From Roseburia sp. (lineage in GTDB: Bacteria; Bacillota; Clostridia; Lachnospirales; Lachnospiraceae): a stretch of 64,000 nucleotides of DNA. Numbering within the stretch: position 1 is the stretch's first letter; every line of letters starts with the position of its first letter. The notes beneath the pieces were generated by a model. That model was not told the origin of the DNA, made no database searches, and saw only the letters and a list, made by a program, of their open reading frames with translations. The stretch is taken from contig JAMPFV010000007.1 of assembly GCA_023664265.1 (NCBI GenBank), forward strand, positions 17,208 through 81,207, read 5' to 3'. This document shows, in pieces, positions 1 to 7,454 of this stretch. Made by a program: the position numbers and the translations under genes.

Positions 1-244
1 CGTACAGGATATGCTGCTTCCGCATACAATATCCCCCAAAAACACCACACGCCAACGTCAACAGCGCAAGCCCCACGCAGACTGACAATAAGCAGCCCGC
101 CTCCGCCCATACCTCATCCCACAGGCCCAATGCGAGGACAAGCCATATAATGATGCCGATAAACCCTGTCAAAAAAACGCCCAACGCCGGCAATATCAGG
201 CATCGCCGCCACGGCACGGCAAGCATACGCATTTCGTTCTTCAT
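1..244 (-). CDS. Small membrane protein, partial (runs off left edge)
   Basis: The reading frame opens with ATG at 244, preceded by a GAGAGG ribosome binding site about 10 bases upstream, and stays open to base 1, so only the first 81 codons are visible. After a short basic start (MKNEMRMLAVPWRRC) there are two hydrophobic stretches, roughly residues 15-40 and 50-70, each long enough to span the membrane, followed by a basic segment. This suggests an integral membrane protein with its N-terminus inside. It is divergent from tmcAL. I do not recognise the family; a short multi-pass protein of a clostridial membrane family is possible. Confidence 0.6.
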   Translation of the reverse strand, partial: MKNEMRMLAVPWRRCLILPALGVFLTGFIGIIIWLVLALGLWDEVWAEAGCLLSVCVGLALLTLACGVFGGYCMRKQHILY

Positions 245-361
245 TTATCCTTACCTCTCATTTTTGCCCATTTCGGTATGCTTCCTTCCCATTTTATGCT
301 ATTATACTATAAAACCACCCGCAAGGAAAGCTTTTCACCCGAAACAGGAGGAGACTGTTAC

Positions 362-1648
362 ATGAAAATCGCAGCCGTTATCGCAGAATACAACCCCTTC
401 CACAAAGGGCACCTCTATCAGCTCGCTACCCTGCGCAATGAACTTGGCGCGGATAAAATCATCGTCGTTCTGAGCGGAGACTTTGTACAGCGGGGCGCCC
501 CCGCCATTCTCGACAAGTATACGCGGTGCCGGATGGCATTGGAGCACGGCGCGGATATGGTAATCGAGCTTCCCGTATACTTTGCGCTCGGAAGCGCGGA
601 GTACTTCGCCCAAGGCGCGGTATCGCTTCTGGATAAGCTCGGAATTGTTGACCTTCTGTATTTTGGAAGCGAATGCGGCGATATCGACCTCTTAATGGCC
701 TGTGCCGAGACGCTTCTTGAGGAGCCGCCGGCATATCAGGCGCGCTTAAAGCAGTATTTAAAACAGGGCTTTTCCTTCCCACATGCAAGAAGCGCGGCAT
801 TTTCCGCCCTTTTTTCCGACGACGCGCGCGATAAAGCGCCGGATTATGAAAAAATTCTTGCAATGCCGAACAACAATCTCGCCGTAGAATATATCAAGGC
901 CCTGCTCCGGCGCGGCAGCGCCATCCGTCCGATAACCCTCCTGCGGAAGGATAACGGTTATGCATCCACAGAGCTTCCAAGCGGGTGCTTCGCCTCCGCA
1001 AACGCTGTCCGCAATGCGCTTTTGACATCCGGGGCGCCGTCAGACGGATTGCGGGCGTTTCTGCCCGAATCGGTTTTTCAATATTTCGAGACAGCCCCCC
1101 GCTGCTATTTGTCCGTGGAAGATTTTTCACCGCTGCTTCATTACAAGCTTCTTATGCAGCAGCCTGAGGGAAAGAATTGCTTTACCCCCTTTTATGATGT
1201 GAACGAGCAGCTTTCAAACACGCTGTACAATCGGCTCCCCGACTACAGCGGCTTCTCGGGCTTTGCGCTCGCCTGCAAATCCCGAAACCTGACCTATGCG
1301 CGAATCAGCCGCTGTCTGATGCATATCCTTCTTGACATGAAGCAGGATACCGTCAACGCGCTCAAGGAGCGGGATTACAGTCCATATGCCCGCGTTCTGG
1401 GATTCCGCGAAAGCGGGCGGGCGCTTTTTACGCTGCTCAAGGCAAACGCCGCCATTCCAATTATCACACGCCCTTCCGCTGCCCGAACGCAGTCAGACGC
1501 ATTGGCATGGGAGTCCTTTCTCACCGATATGACGGCCTCCAACATTTATCAGAGCATACGGGTGCGTAAAATGACGTCTGTGTCACATAATAAAAAGGTC
1601 TGCCGAATCCCAAACGAACTGACGCGCCAAATCATAAAGCTTCCATAG
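362..1648 (+). CDS. tmcAL: tRNA(Met) cytidine acetate ligase TmcAL (YlbM family)
   Basis: A 428-residue protein of the TmcAL family, which activates acetate with ATP and transfers it to N4 of the wobble cytidine of elongator tRNA-Met (ac4C34). The N-terminus shows the nucleotidyltransferase fold signature: AEYNPFHKGHLYQL with the HxGH-like motif, then VVLSGDFVQRGAPAI, and LYFGSE further on. The start at 362 is chosen because AGGAGG lies 10 bases upstream; the upstream in-frame ATG at 278 has no such site and adds 28 residues that do not fit the family. Length agrees with the family (about 400). The gene is convergent with the UPF0210 gene and ends inside a bidirectional hairpin. Confidence 0.93.
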   Translation: MKIAAVIAEYNPFHKGHLYQLATLRNELGADKIIVVLSGDFVQRGAPAILDKYTRCRMALEHGADMVIELPVYFALGSAEYFAQGAVSLLDKLGIVDLLYFGSECGDIDLLMACAETLLEEPPAYQARLKQYLKQGFSFPHARSAAFSALFSDDARDKAPDYEKILAMPNNNLAVEYIKALLRRGSAIRPITLLRKDNGYASTELPSGCFASANAVRNALLTSGAPSDGLRAFLPESVFQYFETAPRCYLSVEDFSPLLHYKLLMQQPEGKNCFTPFYDVNEQLSNTLYNRLPDYSGFSGFALACKSRNLTYARISRCLMHILLDMKQDTVNALKERDYSPYARVLGFRESGRALFTLLKANAAIPIITRPSAARTQSDALAWESFLTDMTASNIYQSIRVRKMTSVSHNKKVCRIPNELTRQIIKLP

Positions 1649-1678
1649 GAGAAACGTTACCCTGTCGGAAGCTTTATG
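1633..1678. terminator. Bidirectional hairpin terminator between tmcAL and UPF0210
   Basis: A 12-bp perfect stem (CATAAAGCTTCC at 1633-1644 with GGAAGCTTTATG at 1667-1678) overlaps the tmcAL stop codon and lies just past the end of the oppositely oriented UPF0210 gene. The AT-rich ends of the stem and flanks give weak T-runs in both directions, as expected for a terminator shared by convergent genes. Confidence 0.6.
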
Positions 1679-1689
1679 AATATATATCA

Positions 1690-3054
1690 TTAATTTTTAA
1701 AGCTGTGTATCGGTGCGGGTATTCTGCCGCCGCGATTGACAAACGCGTCACAGGAGAAGCCGTTGACCGGCATGATCGGCGCGTGTCCCAGCAGGCCGCC
1801 AAACTCCGCGCGCTCTCCGACCGTCTTCCCGATAACGGGTATCACGCGCACCGCTGTGGTCTTCTGATTGACCATGCCAATCGCAAGCTCATCCGCGATG
1901 ATGCCGGCAATGGTGGTCGCCTTGGTATCGCCCGGTATCGCTATCATGTCCAATCCGACGGAGCACACGCACGTCATGGACTCCAGCTTCTCCAAGGTCA
2001 GCGCGCCTGCGTTTACCGCGTCTATCATCCCCTGATCCTCACTCACGGGAATAAATGCCCCGCTCAAGCCGCCCACATAGGAGGACGCCATCACGCCGCC
2101 CTTTTTCACCTGATCGTTCAACAGCGCCAACGCCGCCGTTGTCCCCGGGGCACCGGCATATTCCAGTCCGATTTCACACAGTATATCCGCGACGCTGTCC
2201 CCGATGGCCGGCGTCGGCGCAAGCGACAAGTCCACAATGCCAAACGGAATCCCCAGACGCTTTGACGCCTCCTGCGCCACAAGCTGTCCCACTCTGGTCA
2301 CCTTGAAGGCGGTCTTTTTGATGGTCTCGCAGAGCACCTCAAAATTCTCTCCGCGCACATGCTCCAACGCGGTTTTCACAACCCCTGGACCGCTGACGCC
2401 GACATTGATAACCGCGTCCGTCTCCGTCACGCCATGGAACGCGCCCGCCATGAACGGATTGTCATCCGGCGCGTTGCAGAACACCACGAGCTTGGAGCAC
2501 CCAATGGAATCGTTCTCCTTTGTCCGCTCGGCGGTTTCCTTTATAATATCGCCCATCAACCGCACTGCATCCATATTGATGCCGGTCTTGGTGGAGCCGA
2601 GATTGACGGAGCTGCACACAAGCTCAGTCTCCGCCAGCGCCTTGGGAATGGAGCGAAGCAGCAGCTCGTCCGCGTGCGTCATGCCCTTGGAAACCAGCGC
2701 GGAGTACCCGCCAAGAAAATTTACGCCGACGTCCTTTCTCGCCCTGTCAAGCGTTTTGGCAATCGTCACGAAATCCTCGGACGTCTTACACGCCGCCCCG
2801 CCGATAAGCGCGATGGGCGTCACCGATATCCGCTTGTTGACGATGGGAACACCGAATTCCTTCTCAATTGCGACGCCTGTCGCGACCAAATCCCTCGCGA
2901 CCGTCGTGATTTTATTGTATATTTTTTCGTTTAGACGGCCCAAATCCGCGTCAATGCAATCCATCAGGCTGATTCCGAGTGTGATTGTCCTGACATCGAG
3001 ATTTTCCTTCTCAATCATCTTGTTCGTTTCCAAAACTTCGTTTATGTTTATCAT
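1690..3054 (-). CDS. UPF0210 / PFL family protein
   Basis: A 454-residue cytosolic protein of the UPF0210 (DUF711) family, whose enzymatic role is not established. Family features include the N-terminal segment with [11 protein letters not shown], repeated glycine-rich segments ([21 protein letters not shown]) and the C-terminal [17 protein letters not shown] stretch; the length fits the family. The start at 3054 ([12 protein letters not shown]) has GGAGG 8 bases upstream; the longer frame to 3177 runs through the intergenic space. It lies 37 bp after the ACT-domain gene, a pairing that is conserved in Firmicutes, where the ACT protein is thought to sense a small ligand for its partner. Confidence 0.88.
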   Translation of the reverse strand: MININEVLETNKMIEKENLDVRTITLGISLMDCIDADLGRLNEKIYNKITTVARDLVATGVAIEKEFGVPIVNKRISVTPIALIGGAACKTSEDFVTIAKTLDRARKDVGVNFLGGYSALVSKGMTHADELLLRSIPKALAETELVCSSVNLGSTKTGINMDAVRLMGDIIKETAERTKENDSIGCSKLVVFCNAPDDNPFMAGAFHGVTETDAVINVGVSGPGVVKTALEHVRGENFEVLCETIKKTAFKVTRVGQLVAQEASKRLGIPFGIVDLSLAPTPAIGDSVADILCEIGLEYAGAPGTTAALALLNDQVKKGGVMASSYVGGLSGAFIPVSEDQGMIDAVNAGALTLEKLESMTCVCSVGLDMIAIPGDTKATTIAGIIADELAIGMVNQKTTAVRVIPVIGKTVGERAEFGGLLGHAPIMPVNGFSCDAFVNRGGRIPAPIHSFKN

Positions 3055-3091
3055 TCTGAACCTCCGTTCCCTTTTCGGAAATGTCCCATGC

Positions 3092-3364
3092 CTACAGCCG
3101 ATGCATGCTGTTGAAGATTTCCTCGCGCTGGCATTTGATGATAACGCCGATTCCCGCGCCGAGCGCGTCCAGATCATCGGAGACCTCGCTCACGGATTTT
3201 ACCGACTTGCTCATGTCCGCTATCATCATCATGTTGAAATAATCGTCAACGATGGTCTGCGAAATATCGAGAATGTTTATTTTGTTGTCCGCCAGATAGG
3301 TGCATACCTTTGCGATAATACCGACCGTGTCTTTCCCTACTACTGTGATAATTGTCTTTTTCAT
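3092..3364 (-). CDS. ACT domain protein (UPF0237 family)
   Basis: A 90-residue protein that consists of one ACT domain: it starts [19 protein letters not shown], the typical beta1-loop-alpha1 with the ligand-contact VGIIA segment, followed by two more beta-alpha units. ACT domains bind amino acids or other small molecules and usually regulate a partner. The neighbour downstream is the UPF0210 gene, with which it very likely forms an operon (AGGGAGG ribosome site at the start, no terminator between). The specific ligand cannot be read from the sequence. Confidence 0.88.
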   Translation of the reverse strand: MKKTIITVVGKDTVGIIAKVCTYLADNKINILDISQTIVDDYFNMMMIADMSKSVKSVSEVSDDLDALGAGIGVIIKCQREEIFNSMHRL

Positions 3365-3435
3365 ACTGTTTTCCGGCCTCCCTCTTAGCCCGTAGTTTTC
3401 ATATCAATAATCGTCTGCCCTGTCCCGCGCTGCCG

Positions 3436-4233
3436 CTAAAGCCCGACCACCTGAGAAGGCTCGCTGCGCTTTGCCACATAAATCGGAAAATCGTCCGGCT
3501 TATACGGATTGTCCGCCATTGAAATTTCCAGCCGAACTGTCTCATAGGCCAGCTCAGCCAGATTGTTTTCCTTGCTCAGATGCCCCAGAATCACGGATTT
3601 CAGATTGTCGTGCAACAGACAGCTCAACAGTTTTCCCGAAAGCTCGTTTGACAGATGCCCTTTATTTCCGAGGATCCGCTGCTTTAAATAATACGGATAC
3701 GGCCCCACCTGAAGCATGTTGATATCGTGGTTGGCCTCCAGCATCAGCACGTCCATGCCTTTCAGGCACTCTACCGTATACTCATTGTATGTACCGAGAT
3801 CCGTCACCACGGCCATTTTCTCACTGCCGTACTGAAACCGATACGCCACCGGCTGCGCCGCGTCGTGCGATATTTTCATCGGATTGACGGTGATGTCCTT
3901 CAAAATCATTTTCTCGTCCGCCATCACCTCACAGAAGAGCGAAGCGTCTATGTCTCCCAGACTTCCGACCTTTTTAATCTCCGCAATCGTTCCCGCTGTC
4001 GCGTATATCGGTATTCCGAACTTACGGCTGATAACCCCCAGACCTCCGATATGGTCGGTGTGCTCATGCGTGATCAGAATGCCGTCGATATCCCTGCCGG
4101 AAATCCCCAGCTTGTGAAGCCCTTCCTCTGTTTTCTTACAACTGACGCCCACGTCCACCAATAAATGCGTTACATCCGTGCCCACATAAATACAATTGCC
4201 ACTGCTTCCGCTGGCGATACTGCACATTCTCAT
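3436..4233 (-). CDS. MBL-fold metallo-hydrolase, YycJ/WalJ-like
   Basis: A 265-residue metallo-beta-lactamase-fold hydrolase. The start [14 protein letters not shown] is the hallmark of the YycJ branch, and [13 protein letters not shown] (about residues 54-66) supplies the zinc-binding HxHxDH motif; the metal-binding Asp follows in [11 protein letters not shown], and LGHLSKENN near the C-terminus carries another ligand histidine. YycJ homologues act on nucleic acids (a 5'-3' exonuclease activity is reported for some) and in other Firmicutes sit in the walRK operon; here it follows the FtsA-like gene by 21 bp in the same direction, with no walRK genes visible. Confidence 0.88.
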   Translation of the reverse strand: MRMCSIASGSSGNCIYVGTDVTHLLVDVGVSCKKTEEGLHKLGISGRDIDGILITHEHTDHIGGLGVISRKFGIPIYATAGTIAEIKKVGSLGDIDASLFCEVMADEKMILKDITVNPMKISHDAAQPVAYRFQYGSEKMAVVTDLGTYNEYTVECLKGMDVLMLEANHDINMLQVGPYPYYLKQRILGNKGHLSNELSGKLLSCLLHDNLKSVILGHLSKENNLAELAYETVRLEISMADNPYKPDDFPIYVAKRSEPSQVVGL

Positions 4234-4254
4234 TTGTCATAAACCTCAATCTCT

Positions 4255-6804
4255 TTATTTTTTCCAGTAGACCTCGACCTTATCGCCGTTGTGAAGCTCC
4301 TGCGTGTACTGCGCATCCCTGCCGTTTACGATGGTGGCAATGCCGGTGCCCTGCATCTTGCTGGTGTCAAAATCAATATAGTCAAAGATATCGACAAAGC
4401 AGTAAGATTTTTTACCCGTCATCACCACGGGGGAGCCATTCACGATAACCAACAGCTTCCTGCTTCCGTCCGCTTCAAGCTTCCCCTCCGCAAACGCGTC
4501 ATTCATCATATTTTTGAATACGTCCTCCGGCTTCGCGGACTTCTTTTCCTCTGAGGAAGCAGTCGCGGATGTATCCTGTGTCGCCGCAGCGGCCGCATTT
4601 GATGTCTCTGTCGTCACACCTGATGTCTCTGTCGTTGCAGCTGTGTCTTGTGGCGCCGTTCCTGACGCACTTGATGTCTGCACCGGCGTGGCGGTATCCT
4701 GTGTCGCCGTAGCGGTCGCATTTGATGTCTCTGTCGTCCCCTTTGATGTCTCTGCTGTTGTGACGGTATCCTGTCCGGATGCATTTGCGCTTTGCGCTGT
4801 CGCGGTTGTATCCTGTGTTGCAACGGCGGTCGCATTTGATGTCTCTGCCGTCACACCTGATGTCTGTGTTGTCCCTTCAACTGTCTCTGTCGCTGCATCC
4901 TGTGCCGCCGTTCCTGTCGCATTTGATGTCGGTTCCGTCACATCCGCCTCCCGCGCGGAATCGGACGTCTGTGTCACATCCTCCGGCTCCTGCGTGGAAG
5001 CCGCCGCCGGTTCTTGAGCGGAGGCTGCCGCCTGCTCCGCGGCATGTCTGCTCTTCACCTGTACGACATCATAGGCATAGATGAGCGTATCGTCCGTCGC
5101 AGGCCTGCCGTTTATCGTAAACATCATGTCCTCCATATCAATCTCGGAATAGCCCAGATAGGTGACCAGCTCCTTGTATGTATAGTACGGGTAAAGGGAA
5201 ATCTCATCCCCCTCCTGTATCATATACTCCGCGCTCCGAGACTGACCGTTGACCTTAATGGGCTTTGGAAGCTGTATATCCCTGCCATTCACCGTTATGA
5301 CAAGCTTTCCGTTATAATCAATCAGCTCGGAAATCCGCTCCTGCGCATCCGCGCCAACGGTTGACTCCTCGATTACAATCTCATCATTCGCACGAATGGC
5401 ATGATTGATATTCACACTCTCACCGTTCACATATATATGCGCGCTCTCGCCATAAGAGCCCTTCTTCACACGGTTCTTGCCGTTGACCGTGTAGTGAAGC
5501 TCCTTGCCGCGCCGCGGGAAAAGTCCCTCCTTCGTGTAAGCGGCCTGCATCGCCGCGTCCACGACCGCAAGCTTATTGTTGTCATAGAGCTTTACCCGGT
5601 TTCCGTTAAACGTGATATAGATAAAATTGTTGTTCTGGTCATAATAGGTCAGGCAGATTCCAATCGGCGTGATAATGGTGGAGTCCTTCAGGCATCCCTC
5701 CGGGAAATCAACATCCCGCAAAATCTCCTCCCCGCGCAGAGCCACCCTGCTCGGCTCAAGCCCGAGCTTATCCGCCATCTTCTCGGAAAAGCCCCGGATC
5801 TTTCCGCCGCCGCCCACGATAAACACCGCGCTCGGCGAAGTGCCGCCGTTCAGCTTGACGATGGTGTCCGCAGTCAGCTCCGCCATTTTATCGATCTGAG
5901 GGCCGCAGATTTCCACAACCTCGTCCGCGGTGATGGTCTGCTCCACGCCCATAATATCCTCGTAAGTGATTTTGTCCTGCGTAGTCGAAGCCGTTTTAAT
6001 CTTTTCCGCCGTCGCAAAGTCAATCAGGCATGTCCTTGCAAGCGTCTCGGTAAGAACGTCGCCGGCGTGAGCAATCATGCCGTAGGCGATAACGCTTCCC
6101 TCGTCCGTAATGGAAATATCGGCGGTTCCCGCGCCGATGTCAAGCATCGCGATATTCAGCAGCCGGAACTTCTCCGGTATCGCAACGCGAATCGCCGCAA
6201 TCGGCTCCAGCGTCAGATTGGCTACCTTCAATCCCGCAAGGTCAACCGCGCTGTACAGGCCGTCCACGACGTCATCCGGCAGGAATGTCGCGATAATGTC
6301 GGCCCCGATATTTTTCGCTTTATGATGCTCCGGCTGTCCCATCCACAGTCCGTTCATGTAATAGCGCACGACGGAATGGCCCACACAGTAAAAATGAATA
6401 TCCGTATCGTTTTCCACCTGAAAATCATTGAACGCCTTCTCAACCCCCATTGAGATAAGCGTATTCAAATCCTCCTTGGTGACGCTGCGCTCCTTCTCGA
6501 AATTCAAATCCACATGCACATTCATTGTCCGCAGCACACGCCCGGCCGCCGCAATACAGACCTCCTCCAACGGATAGTCGGTCTTCTTCTGCAGTGCGTC
6601 CCGAATGTCCATCAGGGTCGCCGCAACCCGATTGATATCATGTATCTGTCCGTCAAGCATTGCGCGGGTCTTGTGCTCCCGAATCTCCTGCCCGACCACC
6701 ACAAAGCGGTCGCCGTTCTTGTAGCCGATTGTTCCCACAATGCTGCGTGTGCCGATGTCAAGACCAAATACAAGCTCCTCTTTACCATTTCCCATCTGAC
6801 TCAT
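4255..6804 (-). CDS. FtsA-like actin-fold ATPase with repeat-rich C-terminal extension
   Basis: An 849-residue protein about twice the length of FtsA. Residues about 12-390 form an FtsA/PilM-like actin-fold ATPase: phosphate-1 motif LVFGLDIGTRSIVGTIGY, phosphate-2 motif IAMLDIGAGTADISI, adenosine motif AVFIVGGGGKIRGF. Residues about 400-590 contain at least three short beta-rich units each with a VNG or ING turn (YTVNGKNRVKKG, ITVNGRDIQL, FTINGRPA). Residues about 595-760 are a low-complexity Thr/Ala/Ser/Gln tract of degenerate units such as ETSNATATATQDTA. A further folded domain with two VNG turns ends the protein. The start has GGAGGGG 4 bases upstream. It follows coaE in the polA-coaE run. 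It is not the divisome ftsA (no ftsZ nearby and no C-terminal membrane helix); a cytoskeletal or scaffold role is inference. Confidence 0.8.
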   Translation of the reverse strand: MSQMGNGKEELVFGLDIGTRSIVGTIGYKNGDRFVVVGQEIREHKTRAMLDGQIHDINRVAATLMDIRDALQKKTDYPLEEVCIAAAGRVLRTMNVHVDLNFEKERSVTKEDLNTLISMGVEKAFNDFQVENDTDIHFYCVGHSVVRYYMNGLWMGQPEHHKAKNIGADIIATFLPDDVVDGLYSAVDLAGLKVANLTLEPIAAIRVAIPEKFRLLNIAMLDIGAGTADISITDEGSVIAYGMIAHAGDVLTETLARTCLIDFATAEKIKTASTTQDKITYEDIMGVEQTITADEVVEICGPQIDKMAELTADTIVKLNGGTSPSAVFIVGGGGKIRGFSEKMADKLGLEPSRVALRGEEILRDVDFPEGCLKDSTIITPIGICLTYYDQNNNFIYITFNGNRVKLYDNNKLAVVDAAMQAAYTKEGLFPRRGKELHYTVNGKNRVKKGSYGESAHIYVNGESVNINHAIRANDEIVIEESTVGADAQERISELIDYNGKLVITVNGRDIQLPKPIKVNGQSRSAEYMIQEGDEISLYPYYTYKELVTYLGYSEIDMEDMMFTINGRPATDDTLIYAYDVVQVKSRHAAEQAAASAQEPAAASTQEPEDVTQTSDSAREADVTEPTSNATGTAAQDAATETVEGTTQTSGVTAETSNATAVATQDTTATAQSANASGQDTVTTAETSKGTTETSNATATATQDTATPVQTSSASGTAPQDTAATTETSGVTTETSNAAAAATQDTSATASSEEKKSAKPEDVFKNMMNDAFAEGKLEADGSRKLLVIVNGSPVVMTGKKSYCFVDIFDYIDFDTSKMQGTGIATIVNGRDAQYTQELHNGDKVEVYWKK
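4560..5040. repeat. Degenerate coding repeats in the FtsA-like gene
   Basis: About 480 bp that encode the Thr/Ala-rich tract of the FtsA-like protein. On the plus strand, variants of the words TTTGATGTCTCTG and GTATCCTGTGTC recur every few dozen bases, so the tract looks expanded by duplication of short units that then diverged. Such tracts often vary in length between strains. Confidence 0.7.
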
Positions 6805-6848
6805 CTTTCCCCTCCATTTACCCGCAATCCACAGACCCGCTCAGGCAC

Positions 6849-7445
6849 TCATCCGCTTTCTCCCAATATCGCCCTTATCTGCCTGTAGGTCTCCTCCAAA
6901 TCCCCGTTATTCCGGATAACGATTCCGCAATGCTCCCGAAATTCCGCCTCACTCAGCTGCTCCCTCATAATTGCCGCTGTCTTTTCCTCGCTGTACTGCC
7001 TGTCCCGCATAAGCCGCTTCTTCCGCACCTCCACATCCGAGTGTATGTACCACAGTTCGTCCGCAATCAGGTCATAGCGCTCCTCTATCAGAAGCGCCGC
7101 CTCTATAAAAAAGAAATCAACGGCGCCCCGCTCCCGCTCATATCGAATCTGCTCCAAAATATATTTTTTAACCTCCGGATGAACGATTGCGTTCACCCGG
7201 GACAAAGCGCCCTTATCGCCGAAAACCGCGTCGGCCATGCGCCGCCTGTCGATTGTCCCGTCCGCGTTCAGAATATCCGGTCCGAGAAGCGCCACAAGCC
7301 TTGTATAACACGCCTGCCCCGGCTGCTCCAACAGATGCGCCGCCTCGTCAGCGCGAATCACCCGACAGCGGTAATGCGCCTCAATGTACGAGAGCGCCTG
7401 CGTCTTTCCGGCCCCGACACCGCCGGTAATCCCTATAATCCTCAT
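6849..7445 (-). CDS. coaE: Dephospho-CoA kinase
   Basis: A 198-residue P-loop kinase for the last step of coenzyme A synthesis (ATP-dependent phosphorylation of the 3'-hydroxyl of dephospho-CoA). The Walker A motif is ITGGVGAGKTQ at residues 5-15, followed by the CoaE-typical VIRADEAAHLL (substrate-binding Asp), IDRRRMADAVF and NAIVHPEVKKYI segments and the RDQYS-like lid MRDRQYSEE. Length fits the family. GGAGG lies 5 bases before the ATG. It starts 9 bp after the polA stop, the usual polA-coaE order of Firmicutes. Confidence 0.95.
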   Translation of the reverse strand: MRIIGITGGVGAGKTQALSYIEAHYRCRVIRADEAAHLLEQPGQACYTRLVALLGPDILNADGTIDRRRMADAVFGDKGALSRVNAIVHPEVKKYILEQIRYERERGAVDFFFIEAALLIEERYDLIADELWYIHSDVEVRKKRLMRDRQYSEEKTAAIMREQLSEAEFREHCGIVIRNNGDLEETYRQIRAILGESG

Positions 7446-7454
7446 CGGCGCCTC

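Noticed and set aside
2204..3388. A 394-codon plus-strand frame opposite UPF0210 and the ACT gene
   Set aside because: Antisense to two well-supported genes; Ser/Thr/Pro-rich composition typical of a shadow frame.
4514..5017. Plus-strand frame with many FDVSVV-type repeats
   Set aside because: It is the antisense reading of the Thr/Ala repeat tract of the FtsA-like gene.
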